DNA of 64,000 nucleotides from Kaistia defluvii. GTDB taxonomy: Bacteria > Pseudomonadota > Alphaproteobacteria > Rhizobiales > Kaistiaceae. The translations under genes were made by a program, and so were the position numbers. A model generated the notes under the pieces. That model saw nothing but the letters and a program-made list of their open reading frames with translations. It searched no databases and was not told where the DNA came from. This document shows positions 17,594-26,795 of this stretch, piece after piece. The stretch lies in contig NZ_JBEPSM010000001.1 in NCBI RefSeq assembly GCF_040548815.1, forward strand, positions 2,480,001 to 2,544,000, read 5' to 3'. Every line of letters starts with the position of its first letter. The first letter of the stretch is position 1.

Positions 17594-18742
17594 TCAGACG
17601 CCGTAGACAGTAAGCAGCGATCGCATCCGCGCCACGGCCAGATTCGGGTCACGCAGCAGACCGCATTGATCGGCGAGGCGGAAGATCTCGGTGAAATAGG
17701 GCAAGGGACGCATGGCCTGGGCACCGTTCAGCATGATGAAATGCTTCTGGAAGCCGTTCAGCCAGGCGAGGAAGACGACGCCGGTCTTGTAGTATTGCGT
17801 CGGCGCGCGAAAAATCAGTCGCGCCAGCGGCACAGTCGGATCAAGGACCTCGCGAAATCCGGCCGTATCGCCTGCGCTCAACTGCGACATTGCGAAAGCC
17901 GCCGCCGGACCGAGCGGATCGAAGATCCCGAGCAGCGCGTGCGAAAAACCTTGCGCGTCACCCTCGATCAACTCCGGGTAGTTGAAATCATCGCCCGTAT
18001 ACATCTTGACGCCGGCCGGCAGGCGACGCCGCATATCAATCTCCTTCTGCTTGTCGAGCAGCGAGATCTTGATGCCGTCAACCTTGGCCTGGCTTTCCGC
18101 GATCACGGCGAGCGCCGTTTCCATCGCCCCGTCAAACGAGTCCGTTCCCCAGTAGCCCGCGAGCGCTGGATCGAACATGTCGCCGAGCCAGTGCAGGATC
18201 ACCGGCTCGTCGCAAAGCGCCAGCACATCACGATAAACGTCGACATAGTCCTGCGGGCTGGCTGCGACGCGGGCAAGCGCGCGGCTCGCCATCAGGATAA
18301 TGCGGCCATCGACCTTCTGGATCGCCTCGATCTGCTCGGCATAGGCGCGGCGGACATCGTCCAGCGTCCGCGCGTCCTTCGGGTCGAGATGATCGGTGCC
18401 GGCGCCGTTGAACACCAGCGCATCGGGGATTTCCCGCTTGGTGCGCTGGATCAGTTCGAGGGCGCCGCCCCAGTCTAGCCCCATGCCGCGCTGCGCCGTG
18501 TCCATGGCCTCGGCGATGCCAAGCCCGAGATCGGCAAGATGACGGCGAAACGCCATCGTCGCGTCCCAGTCGATCGAGGCGGGACCGGAGGGATCGCGCG
18601 CGGTAAAAGGATCGGCGACGACATGGGCAGCCGAAAATACCGTGCGGTTGAAATCGCGCGAGAAGGACGCGGTCTCGATCGGCTTGCCAACGAGCGTGTA
18701 GGCCGTGAGGCGACCCTTGGGATCAGGAAGCTGGATATCCAT
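17594..18742 (-). CDS. DUF993 protein, DHDPS-like putative aldolase
   Basis: A 382-residue protein of the DUF993 family, remotely related to dihydrodipicolinate synthase. The DHDPS Schiff-base region is recognisable: VDGIKISLLD, with candidate Lys225, is followed by MYTGDDFNYPEL and GFSHALLGIFDP, matching the GIKEATGD, SGDD and GVISV order of DHDPS. The DHDPS tyrosine in PVILYN aligns with His184 here (PVILHW), so the chemistry probably differs. A class I retro-aldol or hydrolyase reaction is inferred. GAGGAG upstream supports ATG 18742. It lies between an SDR and an isomerase gene in one transcription unit. Confidence 0.8.
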   Translation of the reverse strand: MDIQLPDPKGRLTAYTLVGKPIETASFSRDFNRTVFSAAHVVADPFTARDPSGPASIDWDATMAFRRHLADLGLGIAEAMDTAQRGMGLDWGGALELIQRTKREIPDALVFNGAGTDHLDPKDARTLDDVRRAYAEQIEAIQKVDGRIILMASRALARVAASPQDYVDVYRDVLALCDEPVILHWLGDMFDPALAGYWGTDSFDGAMETALAVIAESQAKVDGIKISLLDKQKEIDMRRRLPAGVKMYTGDDFNYPELIEGDAQGFSHALLGIFDPLGPAAAFAMSQLSAGDTAGFREVLDPTVPLARLIFRAPTQYYKTGVVFLAWLNGFQKHFIMLNGAQAMRPLPYFTEIFRLADQCGLLRDPNLAVARMRSLLTVYGV

Positions 18743-18751
18743 CGGAACTCC

Positions 18752-19531
18752 TCAGAAGCGGGAAACAAGCATGCCGGCATCGGCGGAGATAACCTGGCCG
18801 GTCGTGTAGGGCAGCGAGCCCTCGGCAAGCGTTGCGACGATCCGGCCGAGATCTTTCGGCTGGCCCATGCGCGGCAACAGCGTCAGCCCCTCCTCGCGGA
18901 TGCGGCGCCGGTAGGTCTCGGTCACCGCGCGCGTCATGTCGGTCTCGATCAGGCCGGGCTGAACGTCATAAACGGCAATGTTCTCGGCGCCGAGGCGCAC
19001 AGCGAAAACCTTGGAGATCATCGCGGCGGCGGCCTTGGAGGCGCAATACTCGCCGCGCTGGACCGCGACGGCGGTTGCGTTGGAAGAAGTGACGTTGACG
19101 ATGCTGTAGAAGCGGCCGTCGGCGCGATTGCGCGACAGCAGCCGGCGGGCAAACGCCTGCGTCAGGAAGAAATGCGCCTTGGCGTTGATCGCCATGCAGC
19201 GGTCATAGCTTTCTTCCGTCACATCCAGCAGGTCGCCGCGCGAGATCACGCCGACCCCGGCATTGTTGACCAGCGTGGTGAGCGGACCGAGCGCCGCTTC
19301 CGCCTGCTGCAGCAGCCCGTCATGGCCGGCGAGCAGGCTGACATCGCCCGGCACCTTGACGACGCGCGCGCCAGTTTCCATGACCGCGCTGGCGGCGCGA
19401 TCCAGTTCCTCATCGTCGACGAAGCCGTTCAGCGCGACGTCGAAGCCGCGCGCGCCGAGTGCAAGCGCGACGCCGAGGCCGATGCCCCGGCTCGCTCCGG
19501 TAACCAGCGCCGCCTGTCGCGCTCCGGTCAT
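18752..19531 (-). CDS. Short-chain dehydrogenase (3-oxoacyl reductase-like)
   Basis: A 259-residue classical SDR with VTGASRGIG, NNAGVGV, catalytic Ser in NVTSSNA and YCASKAAAA, and a C-terminal GQVISADAGM. Its ATG overlaps the stop of the acyl-CoA dehydrogenase gene as ATGA (19528-19531), so the two are translationally coupled. In this setting the likely role is oxidation of a 3-hydroxyacyl-type or sugar-derived hydroxyl group. This is inferred from context; SDR sequence alone does not give substrate. Confidence 0.88.
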   Translation of the reverse strand: MTGARQAALVTGASRGIGLGVALALGARGFDVALNGFVDDEELDRAASAVMETGARVVKVPGDVSLLAGHDGLLQQAEAALGPLTTLVNNAGVGVISRGDLLDVTEESYDRCMAINAKAHFFLTQAFARRLLSRNRADGRFYSIVNVTSSNATAVAVQRGEYCASKAAAAMISKVFAVRLGAENIAVYDVQPGLIETDMTRAVTETYRRRIREEGLTLLPRMGQPKDLGRIVATLAEGSLPYTTGQVISADAGMLVSRF

Positions 19532-20673
19532 CCGCGTGCACCATGCTTCACCAGTTCGCGCGCGATGATCATGCGCTGGATCTGGTTGGTACCTTCATAG
19601 ATCTGCGTGATCTTGGCGTCGCGATAGAGACGCTCGACCTCGAAGCCGCGGATGTAGCCGCTGCCGCCGAAGATCTGTACGGCATCTGCTGTACGCGCCA
19701 CGGCCATGTCGCCGGCAAAGCATTTGGCCATCGAGCAGGCCTTGGTGGCGTTCTCGCCGCGATCGATCTTCACCGCCGCGCTCTGGACCAGCAGCCGCGC
19801 CGCCTCGATATCCTTCGCCATATCGGCGAGCAGCCATTGCACGCCCTGGAAATCGGCGATCTTGGCGTTGAACTGCTTGCGCTGCTGGGCGTAGTCGAGC
19901 GCCGCCTCGAGGCCGGCCTGGCCGATGCCGACGGCAAGCGATCCGATGCCGACGCGGCCCTTGTCGAGCGCGCTCATCATCATGTGGAAGCCGCGTCCCT
20001 CTTCGCCGAGCAGCGCCTCAGGAGGCAGCGTCACGTCGGAAAAGTTGAGCGCGCCGACCTGGCTCGCTCGCTGGCCCATCTTGTGTTCCTTTGGACCGCG
20101 CTCGACGCCCTTGGCGTTCAGATCGACGATGAAGATGCTCATGCCGCGATGGCCGGCGTTCCTGTCGGTGCGCGCGAGCACGAAGCCGATATCGGCGACT
20201 GGCGCGTTGTGGATCCAGATCTTGCCGCCATTCAGCTTCCAGCCGGCGCCGTCGCGGTCCGCCGTGGTGCGCAAGCCCGAGAGATCGCTGCCGGCCTCGG
20301 CCTCGGTCAGGCAATAGGCAACCTTGGTGCGGGCCGACATCACCGGCTTCAGCCATTGCGCCTGCTGCTCCGGCGTGCCGTGGCGCACCAGAAGCGTCGA
20401 GATCAATTCGACGAGGCCGCACTGGTCGGCGACCGAGGCATAGCCGCGCGACAGTTCTTCCATGACGAGCGCATAGGCCAGCGTATCGAAGCCAGGGCCG
20501 CCGAGCGCCTCGGGAACGCCAATGCCGAACAGGCCGAGATCGCCCATCTGTTCGAAGATCTCGCCGGGAAAGCGCTCGTCGCGATCGAGGTCGACAGCGA
20601 CCGGCCGGATGACCTCGTCGGCGAACTGGCGTGCCATGTCGCGAACCTGCTCGTGCGTCTCCGTCACAAACAT
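19528..20673 (-). CDS. Acyl-CoA dehydrogenase
   Basis: A 381-residue protein of normal family length. The FAD-binding segment is CLTEAEAGSDL, and the C-terminal catalytic base is expected in IYEGTNQIQR (the Glu of YEGT). It introduces a 2,3-double bond into an acyl-CoA and reduces ETF, which is encoded downstream. It is the first gene of a series (ACAD, SDR, DUF993, isomerase, etfB, etfA). The TetR-type operator at 20692-20707 lies 19 bases before its ATG. Branched or hydroxylated short-chain acyl-CoAs are possible substrates, but specificity cannot be read. Confidence 0.93.
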   Translation of the reverse strand: MFVTETHEQVRDMARQFADEVIRPVAVDLDRDERFPGEIFEQMGDLGLFGIGVPEALGGPGFDTLAYALVMEELSRGYASVADQCGLVELISTLLVRHGTPEQQAQWLKPVMSARTKVAYCLTEAEAGSDLSGLRTTADRDGAGWKLNGGKIWIHNAPVADIGFVLARTDRNAGHRGMSIFIVDLNAKGVERGPKEHKMGQRASQVGALNFSDVTLPPEALLGEEGRGFHMMMSALDKGRVGIGSLAVGIGQAGLEAALDYAQQRKQFNAKIADFQGVQWLLADMAKDIEAARLLVQSAAVKIDRGENATKACSMAKCFAGDMAVARTADAVQIFGGSGYIRGFEVERLYRDAKITQIYEGTNQIQRMIIARELVKHGARG

Positions 20674-20691
20674 CTCAAAATGACCCCTTAT

Positions 20692-20707
20692 GTAACTATC
20701 TAGTTAC
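20692..20707. promoter_or_regulatory. Island operator 1 (perfect inverted repeat)
   Basis: GTAACTA-TC-TAGTTAC, a perfect 7-bp inverted repeat with a 2-bp centre, 19 bases upstream of the acyl-CoA dehydrogenase ATG. Related repeats occur in front of the other units of the island, which points to the TetR protein encoded at 36103-36744. Confidence 0.78.
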
Positions 20708-20842
20708 TGGCTATCATCGGCTCTGCATGCGGTCAAGCGGGCGAGCCTCGCGATTTGCAATGTTCGAGTCGCCCCCGCCGCGAAATGGCTGGCAGATCCT
20801 CGGAGTTGCCGCGCGCCCTCTTGCCATCCTCCGTCGCATTAA

Positions 20843-20858
20843 ATAACTAAATAGTTAC
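20843..20858. promoter_or_regulatory. Island operator 2
   Basis: ATAACTA-AA-TAGTTAC, one mismatch from a perfect repeat, 19 bases upstream of the aldo/keto reductase ATG at 20878. Together with operator 1 it brackets the 204-base divergent promoter region. Confidence 0.76.
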
Positions 20859-20877
20859 TTTTCAAGGGAGGAAGTCC

Positions 20878-21894
20878 ATGCAGCCATCCAAGCGAGTGAA
20901 ATTCGGACGCACCGATCTGGAGGTGACGCCGTTTGCCTTTGGCACGGCCCCGATCGGCAACTTTGCGCGCCCCATCGACGAGGCGACATCCGACGGAATG
21001 ATCCAGGCGGCCTGGGATGCCGGCGTCCGCTACTACGATACCGCGCCGATGTACGGCCACGGCCTGTCGGAGTTGCGCTGCGGCCACTCGCTGCGCTGGA
21101 AGGAACGCGACGATTTCGTGCTGTCGACGAAGGTCGGCCGGCTGCTGAAGCCGGCGAAGCGTTCCCAAATCGATTTCTCGCCCTGGAACAACGCCGCCGC
21201 CAATGAAATGGTGTTCGACTATTCCTATGACGGCACGATGCGCTCATTCGAGGATTCGCTGCAGCGGCTGGCGCTGGAGCGCATCGACATCTGCTTCATC
21301 CACGACATCGACGTGTTTACACGCGGCGCTGAGCAGCCCGAGGTGTTTCGCCAGGCGATGGACGGTACCTGGAAGGCGCTATCGGAGTTGCGCGACCAGG
21401 GCCTCGTCAAGGCGATCGGCGTCGGCGTCAACGAATGGGAGGTCTGCTACGAGGCATTGAAGCAGCGCGATTTCGACTGTTTCCTGCTCGCCGGCCGCTA
21501 CACGCTGCTGGAGCAGGAATCGCTCGACAAGTTTCTGCCGCTCTGCGTCGAGCGAAACGCGGCGGTCGTGATCGGCGGCGGTTTCAATTCCGGCATCCTG
21601 GCGACCGGCGCAATCGAGGGCGCCCGCTACAACTACGCGCCCGCCCCGGCCGAAATCCTCGACCGCGTTCGCAAGATCGAGCAGGTCTGCCGCGACTACG
21701 ACGTGCCGCTGCCGGCCGCGGCGATGCAGTTCGCCACGGCTCATCCGGCGATTCCGTCCTTCATCGCCGGCACCCGAACCGTCGAGCAATTGCAGAAGAA
21801 TCTCGGCTGGTTCAGCCACGAAATCCCGGGCGATTTCTGGGTCGAATTGAAGAAGCAGGGACTGCTGCGCGAGGACGCACCCACCCCCGCCTGA
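20878..21894 (+). CDS. Aldo/keto reductase, D-threo-aldose 1-dehydrogenase-like
   Basis: A 338-residue AKR with catalytic Asp and Tyr in YYDTAPMYG, Lys in LSTKVG and His in CFIHDID. The DYSYDG, YTLLEQ and FNSGILATG segments are shared with the protein at 48616-49668, and the type resembles L-fucose/D-threo-aldose dehydrogenases and pyridoxal 4-dehydrogenase. GGGAGGAAG seven bases upstream fixes the start. It is transcribed alone, divergently from the acyl-CoA dehydrogenase operon, under operator 2. Its likely role is oxidation of an aldose to a lactone, or reduction of an aldehyde, early in the pathway. Confidence 0.88.
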   Translation: MQPSKRVKFGRTDLEVTPFAFGTAPIGNFARPIDEATSDGMIQAAWDAGVRYYDTAPMYGHGLSELRCGHSLRWKERDDFVLSTKVGRLLKPAKRSQIDFSPWNNAAANEMVFDYSYDGTMRSFEDSLQRLALERIDICFIHDIDVFTRGAEQPEVFRQAMDGTWKALSELRDQGLVKAIGVGVNEWEVCYEALKQRDFDCFLLAGRYTLLEQESLDKFLPLCVERNAAVVIGGGFNSGILATGAIEGARYNYAPAPAEILDRVRKIEQVCRDYDVPLPAAAMQFATAHPAIPSFIAGTRTVEQLQKNLGWFSHEIPGDFWVELKKQGLLREDAPTPA

Positions 21895-21902
21895 CCATCA
21901 AC

Positions 21903-21930
21903 GCAGCCCGCCCAGGACTGGGCGGGCTGC
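21903..21930. terminator. Bidirectional terminator hairpin
   Basis: GCAGCCCGCCCAG and its exact complement, separated by GA, form a 13-bp stem nine bases after the AKR stop. It lies in the gap between this gene and the convergent glycerate kinase gene. There is no T-run. Confidence 0.75.
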
Positions 21931-21993
21931 GCCACCGGCCGAACATCGGCGCATGGCGCGAGGCCGCCCACTCAAGCGAGCCGTCCCTCCACC

Positions 21994-23253
21994 TCAACGA
22001 ATCAGGATGGCTCGGAAATCATTGACGTTGGTGCCCGTGGGACCGGGGACAAACAGATCACCGAGCGCCGCGAATGCCGTCCAGGCGTCGTTGTCGCGGA
22101 GCAGAGCCGCCGGATCGAGGCTGGCATCGCGCAAGCGGCCGATCGTGCCGCCATCGGCGAAGGCGCCGGCATTGTCTTCGCTGCCATCGATCCCATCCGT
22201 ATCCGCAGCCAACGCAGAAATCGCCTCGACGCCGTCTAGGTCGAGCGCGAGCGACAGGAGGAACTCCGTGTTGCGCCCCCCTTTTCCCGCCCCGACCACT
22301 GTCACCGTCGTCTCGCCACCGGAAAGGAGGACGGCAGGCTTGCGGAAAGGTCGGTCGCGATGGGCCACCTCCCGAGCGATGGCGGCATGAACCCGCGCCG
22401 CCTCGCGCGCCTCGCCCTCGATCGCATCGGAAAGAATGACGGGCTCGATCCCTGCCACGGCGGCGACGCGCGCCGCCGCCTCGAGCGAGACAGCGGCCGA
22501 GGCGATGACATGGACGCTGTTCCGCGCAAAGCCTGGATTATCGGGCATGGGCGCATCGGCCGCCTCGCCTTCGAGATGGCTAAGGATATTCGCCGGAAGC
22601 ACCAGCGCATGGCGACGAACCGCCGCCAGAGCCTCGGCCCGCCCCGCTGCGTCGGCGATCGTCGGACCGGACGCGACATAGGCCGGATTATCGCCGGGAA
22701 TGTCGGAAACAACGAGGCTCACGACTCGAGCCGGCGCCGCGGCCAGCGCCAGGCGCCCGCCCTTGATCGACGAGACATGCTTGCGAATGACATTCATGGA
22801 CGAGATCGGCGCCCCCGATGCCAGCAGCGCTCGATTGAGGGAAATCTCGTCGGCGAGACCCAGTCCGGCCGGCGGAGCCGGCAGCAACGCGGAACCGCCG
22901 CCGCAAATGAGCGCGATCACCAGATCATCGGTGGTCAGGTTCCGAACGGCCTCGAACAATCGAGCCGATGCAGCCAGCCCTGCTTCGTCGGGAACGGGAT
23001 GCGCTGCCTCGATCACCTGGATTCGCTCGCAGGCGACACCGAAACCGTATCGCGTGACGACGACGCCTTCGAGCGGCGCATCCCAGTTCCGCTCCAATGC
23101 GCGGGCAAGCTGCGCCGCACCCTTGCCGGCGCCCACGACGATCGTGCGTCCCTTGGGACGCTCGGGAAGAAACCGTCGGATCGCCATGTCCGGGTCGGCA
23201 GCGGAGACCGCCGCCTGAAACAGCGATGTCAAAAAGGCACGGGATTCGAACAT
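21994..23253 (-). CDS. Glycerate 2-kinase, MOFRL family
   Basis: A 419-residue protein with the N-terminal DUF4147 domain ([37 protein letters not shown]) and the C-terminal MOFRL domain ([47 protein letters not shown]). The family phosphorylates D-glycerate to 2-phosphoglycerate; homologues are also named TtuD or GckA and are sometimes mis-annotated as hydroxypyruvate reductase. In this island it would channel a three-carbon product into lower glycolysis. It follows the enoyl-CoA hydratase gene by about 50 bases on the same strand. Confidence 0.9.
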   Translation of the reverse strand: MFESRAFLTSLFQAAVSAADPDMAIRRFLPERPKGRTIVVGAGKGAAQLARALERNWDAPLEGVVVTRYGFGVACERIQVIEAAHPVPDEAGLAASARLFEAVRNLTTDDLVIALICGGGSALLPAPPAGLGLADEISLNRALLASGAPISSMNVIRKHVSSIKGGRLALAAAPARVVSLVVSDIPGDNPAYVASGPTIADAAGRAEALAAVRRHALVLPANILSHLEGEAADAPMPDNPGFARNSVHVIASAAVSLEAAARVAAVAGIEPVILSDAIEGEAREAARVHAAIAREVAHRDRPFRKPAVLLSGGETTVTVVGAGKGGRNTEFLLSLALDLDGVEAISALAADTDGIDGSEDNAGAFADGGTIGRLRDASLDPAALLRDNDAWTAFAALGDLFVPGPTGTNVNDFRAILIR

Positions 23254-23304
23254 GATCTGACGGTTCGTCCAAGCGGGCTTCTGTGGCAGACTTCGATGGC
23301 GGCT

Positions 23305-24093
23305 TCAGCGGCCTGTGAAGCCGGGTCTGCGCTTGTCGCGGAAGGCGGCGACGCCCTCGGCCAGATCTTCCGTCGAGGCGGCGAACATGCCGGCCATCGT
23401 CTCCAGCACGCGTTCGCGCTCCTCGCCCTCGGCGGCATTGATCAGCATCTTGGTCAGTTCCGTCGCGACCGGCGCGCGTTCGCAGACTTTCGCCGCCAAC
23501 CGCTTCGCTTCGGCCATCCCCTCACCGGTCGCCACCACGACATCGACGAGGCCAAGCTCCAACGCCGCCTGCGCCTCGAAGACCTCGCCGAACAAGGCCA
23601 TCCGACGAATGGCCAAGGCGCCGAAGCGGCGCACGGCGCGCTGCGTACCCGACCAGCCGGGAATGATGCCCAGCCCGGCCTCGGGCAGACCGAGCTTCAC
23701 ATGGCTCTCGGCGATGCGCAGATCCGCCACCGCCGCCAGTTCCAGGCCGCCGCCGAGCGCATGACCGTTCAGGACGGCGATCACCGGTTGGCGCAGCCGC
23801 GCCAGCGCGTCGAACACCGCATGGCCCTCGCGCAGCCAGAAGCGGCCGAACTCGAGCGGCGTCTTGCCGCTCCAGCCGCCGATATCGCCGCCGGCGGAGA
23901 AGGCCTTGCCGCCCTCCCCCGTCAGGATCACGGCCCGAATGGTCTCGTCGCGCTCGATGCGGCGGCAGAGCGAGCCGAGCGCTTCGACTGCCGCTTCGTC
24001 AAGCGCGTTGAGCTTGTCGGGCCGCGCCAGCGTCAGGATGGCAATGGCGCCGTCCTGCTCAAACCGCACCGGAGGTTCGGACGCGTCGCTCAT
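23305..24093 (-). CDS. Enoyl-CoA hydratase/isomerase family protein
   Basis: A 262-residue crotonase-fold protein. The oxyanion-hole segment is AFSAGGDIGG, and both candidate catalytic glutamates are present, in ALGGGLELAAVADLR and LGLPEAGLGIIPG, so hydratase activity is plausible. Its ATG overlaps the stop of the CoA-transferase gene (ATGA at 24090-24093). It should hydrate the double bond made by the acyl-CoA dehydrogenase, giving a 3-hydroxyacyl-CoA. Confidence 0.92.
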   Translation of the reverse strand: MSDASEPPVRFEQDGAIAILTLARPDKLNALDEAAVEALGSLCRRIERDETIRAVILTGEGGKAFSAGGDIGGWSGKTPLEFGRFWLREGHAVFDALARLRQPVIAVLNGHALGGGLELAAVADLRIAESHVKLGLPEAGLGIIPGWSGTQRAVRRFGALAIRRMALFGEVFEAQAALELGLVDVVVATGEGMAEAKRLAAKVCERAPVATELTKMLINAAEGEERERVLETMAGMFAASTEDLAEGVAAFRDKRRPGFTGR

Positions 24094-25676
24094 GCCGCAT
24101 CCCGGACCGGATGCAGCCCGACCTTCTCCGGATGAAAAAGCGACGCGTCCATCTGCTTCAGGTGCGGCGCCACATGCAACGGCGTCTCCGCACGTTCCAG
24201 CACGTCCTTGCGCAGGTCGATGCCGGGGGCGATTTCGGTCACCATCAAGCCTTCCGGCTTCAGCTTCAGCACGCAGCGCTCTGTCACATAGGTAACGTCC
24301 TGGCCCTGTGCGATCGCGCGCTGGCCGGAGAAGGAGATGTGCTCGACCGCGTCGACTATCTTCGCCACCTTGCCCTCCTTGTCGATCGACAGCTTGCCAT
24401 CATGGATAGAGAACTTGGCGCCGGCGTTGAAATAGCCGGAGAAGACAATTTTGCGGGCGCGCGACGTGATGTCGACGAAACCGCCGGCGCCTGCCGTCAC
24501 ATGCGGCCGAGCCGAGAGTTGCGAGACATTGACCGAGCCGTGCCGGTCGATCTGCAGGAAGGACAAGAGCGACGCGTCGAAGCCGCCACCCTGGAAATAG
24601 GCGAACTGGTGCGGCGAGGCGACGAAGGCCTCGGCGTTGGACGAGCAACCGAACTTGAAATCGAGCAGCGGAATGCCGCCGACCGCGCCCTGCTCGATCA
24701 CCCAGGTGATGTCGCCATGCCGCCCCTCCTCCAGGAAGATGCGCGGCACATTGGCCGAAATGCCGAAGCCGATATTGACGGCCCAGCCGGGCTGCAATTC
24801 CTGCGCGACTCGACGGGCGATCACCTTGGCGACGTCGAAGGGCGGCAGGCTGAAGGTATCGAGCGGCCGGAACAGCTCGCCTGAAATGGCCGGGTCATAT
24901 TCGGTTGCCGTCGTCTGCAACTGGTCCGGGACCTCGACGATATAGTCGACGAGGATGCCCGGCACGCGGACATCATGCGGGCGAAGCGTGCCGGCCTGCG
25001 CGACCCGCTTCACCTGCGCGATGACAATGCCGCCGCTATTGTGGCCGGCCAGCGCCAGCTCCATCGCACCGAGATAGGCGCCTTCATGCTCGAAGGTGAG
25101 ATTGCCGCGTTCATCCGCGGTGCTGGCGCGGATGATCGCCACATCCGGCTGGATCGACGGGAAATAAAGCCACTCCTCGCCGGCGAACTGAACCTTGCTC
25201 ACCACGGGCTTGGCGCGGGCGCGCTCGTTCATCGCGCAGCCCTGGTTGTCAGGATCGACGAAGGTCTCCAGTCCGACCTTGGTCAGGACGCCCGGGCGCT
25301 TCGAGGCCCCCTCGCGCAGGATATCGAACAGCACACCGCTCGGGATGTTGTAGGCGGCGATTTCGTTGCGGCCAAGCATCTGCCAGATCAGTGGCGGCTC
25401 GGCCGAGGACGGACCCGAGGGATAGGAGCCGCCGATGATCGTCGAGATCATGCCCGGCTGGGCAAGATGATCGACGCCCTTGGTGCCGAACATGTCGCCG
25501 GCCGCGATCGGGTGGATCGTGGTCAGGCCGCGCGGCGCGCCTTCGCTGCGGTAGCGTTCGCCAAGCGCGGCCAGCACCGCGTCAGGGCATGCGAGGCCGC
25601 TCGACGAATTCACAGCGACGATCGCCCCATCCCTGATCAGGGCCGCCACTTCCGATGCGGCTCGCAACTTGGACAT
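24090..25676 (-). CDS. Acyl-CoA:acetate/3-oxoacid CoA-transferase, YdiF/Pct type
   Basis: A 528-residue class I CoA-transferase with both subunit halves fused, as in YdiF and propionate CoA-transferase. The predicted catalytic glutamate is in VIEQGAVGGIP in the C-terminal half. Of the two adjacent ATGs (25679 and 25676), the second is better spaced from GGAGG. It would activate the acid formed by the aldehyde dehydrogenase with CoA from a donor such as acetyl- or succinyl-CoA. It is the first gene of the transcription unit CoA-transferase, enoyl-CoA hydratase, glycerate kinase, with island operator 3 just upstream. Confidence 0.92.
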   Translation of the reverse strand: MSKLRAASEVAALIRDGAIVAVNSSSGLACPDAVLAALGERYRSEGAPRGLTTIHPIAAGDMFGTKGVDHLAQPGMISTIIGGSYPSGPSSAEPPLIWQMLGRNEIAAYNIPSGVLFDILREGASKRPGVLTKVGLETFVDPDNQGCAMNERARAKPVVSKVQFAGEEWLYFPSIQPDVAIIRASTADERGNLTFEHEGAYLGAMELALAGHNSGGIVIAQVKRVAQAGTLRPHDVRVPGILVDYIVEVPDQLQTTATEYDPAISGELFRPLDTFSLPPFDVAKVIARRVAQELQPGWAVNIGFGISANVPRIFLEEGRHGDITWVIEQGAVGGIPLLDFKFGCSSNAEAFVASPHQFAYFQGGGFDASLLSFLQIDRHGSVNVSQLSARPHVTAGAGGFVDITSRARKIVFSGYFNAGAKFSIHDGKLSIDKEGKVAKIVDAVEHISFSGQRAIAQGQDVTYVTERCVLKLKPEGLMVTEIAPGIDLRKDVLERAETPLHVAPHLKQMDASLFHPEKVGLHPVRDAA

Positions 25677-25700
25677 CATTCCTCCGGACGCGCTATTTAA

Positions 25701-25716
25701 GTAACCAGTTGGTTAT
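25701..25716. promoter_or_regulatory. Island operator 3
   Basis: GTAACCA-GT-TGGTTAT, an inverted repeat with one mismatch between arms, 24 bases before the CoA-transferase start. Centre spacing and outer bases match operators 1 and 2. Confidence 0.74.
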
Positions 25717-25869
25717 TACCCTAAAAAATCCCTGCGCCCCTCGCAAGGGGCAAAATGCCCTTGGCCCGCTTTGTCGGAGCCGGTTGCGTCGGATCCTGCA
25801 TGGCCGCGAGGCGAGGAAATCGCTGTTTCGCGACAATCCCTGAATGCAATTCCGCTCAGACTGCTGTAA

Positions 25870-25885
25870 ATAACTGATTAGTTAC
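25870..25885. promoter_or_regulatory. Island operator 4
   Basis: ATAACTG-AT-TAGTTAC, 19 bases before the ATG of the aldo/keto reductase at 25905. The distance to the ATG equals that of operators 1 and 2. Confidence 0.74.
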
Positions 25886-25904
25886 ATAATGAGGGAGGTA
25901 GCTT

Positions 25905-26723
25905 ATGAACCTGTATTTCCAACAGACCTATCAGCGCTCGTTCGGCACGTTTCCGCTGACGGGCGACACGCTTGCCAGCGCCGTTGCCGAGGCTGCCAAG
26001 GTCGGCTATCGCGCGTTCGACACCGCGCAAATGTACAACAACGAGACGGAAGTCGGCGCTGCAATCGCCGCCCTCGGCCTGCCACGCGACGAGATCTGCA
26101 TCACGACCAAGGTCCATCCCGACAATTTCACCGATGCGCTCTTCCTGGCCTCGGTGGAAGGGAGCCTGAAGAAGCTGGGCCTCGACCGCGTCGATGCTCT
26201 GCTGCTGCACTGGCCTGCCTATGACGGCGACAATACCGTCTCGCTCCGCCTGCTGCAAAAGGCGAAGCGCCAGGGCCTCGCCGATCATATCGGCATCTCC
26301 AACTACACCTCGACGATGATGCGCGAAGCGGCCAGCCTGCTCGATGAACCGATCATCACCAATCAAGTCGAGTTCCACCCGTTGCTTGACCAGTCGATCC
26401 TGCTGAAGGCCGCGACGGAGACCGGCATTCCGCTGGCCTCCTATTGCTCGGTGGCGCGCGGCGAAGTGTTCAAATATCCGCTCTTCGCGGAGATCGGCGC
26501 GAGCTACGGCAAGTCGGCGGCGCAGGTCGTATTGCGCTGGATCCTGCAGAAGGGCGTGCCGATCAACACGATGTCGACCAAGCCAGACAACATCCGCGCC
26601 AATTTCGACGTGATGGATTTCACGCTCTCCAGCATCGACATGGACCGTATCGATGCCATGCGCGCGACCGGCTATCGCTGTGTAGACAAGGCGAAAGTGC
26701 CGACCGCGCCCGAATGGGACTGA
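25905..26723 (+). CDS. Aldo/keto reductase, DkgB-like (AKR5 type)
   Basis: A 272-residue AKR resembling 2,5-diketo-D-gluconate reductase B, with catalytic Asp and Tyr in AFDTAQMYNNE, Lys in ITTKVHP and His in LLHWP. The cofactor-binding region includes STKPDN near the end, and the C-terminal APEWD matches the DkgB ending. GGGAGG supports the start. It would reduce a keto or aldehyde group of a sugar-like intermediate with NADPH. It is transcribed alone, divergently from the CoA-transferase unit. Confidence 0.9.
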   Translation: MNLYFQQTYQRSFGTFPLTGDTLASAVAEAAKVGYRAFDTAQMYNNETEVGAAIAALGLPRDEICITTKVHPDNFTDALFLASVEGSLKKLGLDRVDALLLHWPAYDGDNTVSLRLLQKAKRQGLADHIGISNYTSTMMREAASLLDEPIITNQVEFHPLLDQSILLKAATETGIPLASYCSVARGEVFKYPLFAEIGASYGKSAAQVVLRWILQKGVPINTMSTKPDNIRANFDVMDFTLSSIDMDRIDAMRATGYRCVDKAKVPTAPEWD

Positions 26724-26740
26724 CCTCCTCGCAAAGAAAA

Positions 26741-26762
26741 GCGGCGCTCCAAGGAGCGCCGC
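26741..26762 (-). terminator. Intrinsic terminator of the ALDH-GMC unit
   Basis: A 10-bp stem GCGGCGCTCC/GGAGCGCCGC with an AA loop. On the minus strand it is followed by TTTTCTTT, and it lies 33 bases after the GMC oxidoreductase stop. It may also serve the AKR gene arriving from the other side. Confidence 0.8.
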
Positions 26763-26795
26763 AGTGGGGAGAGGAGAAGGAGGCTGAACGCCTGC

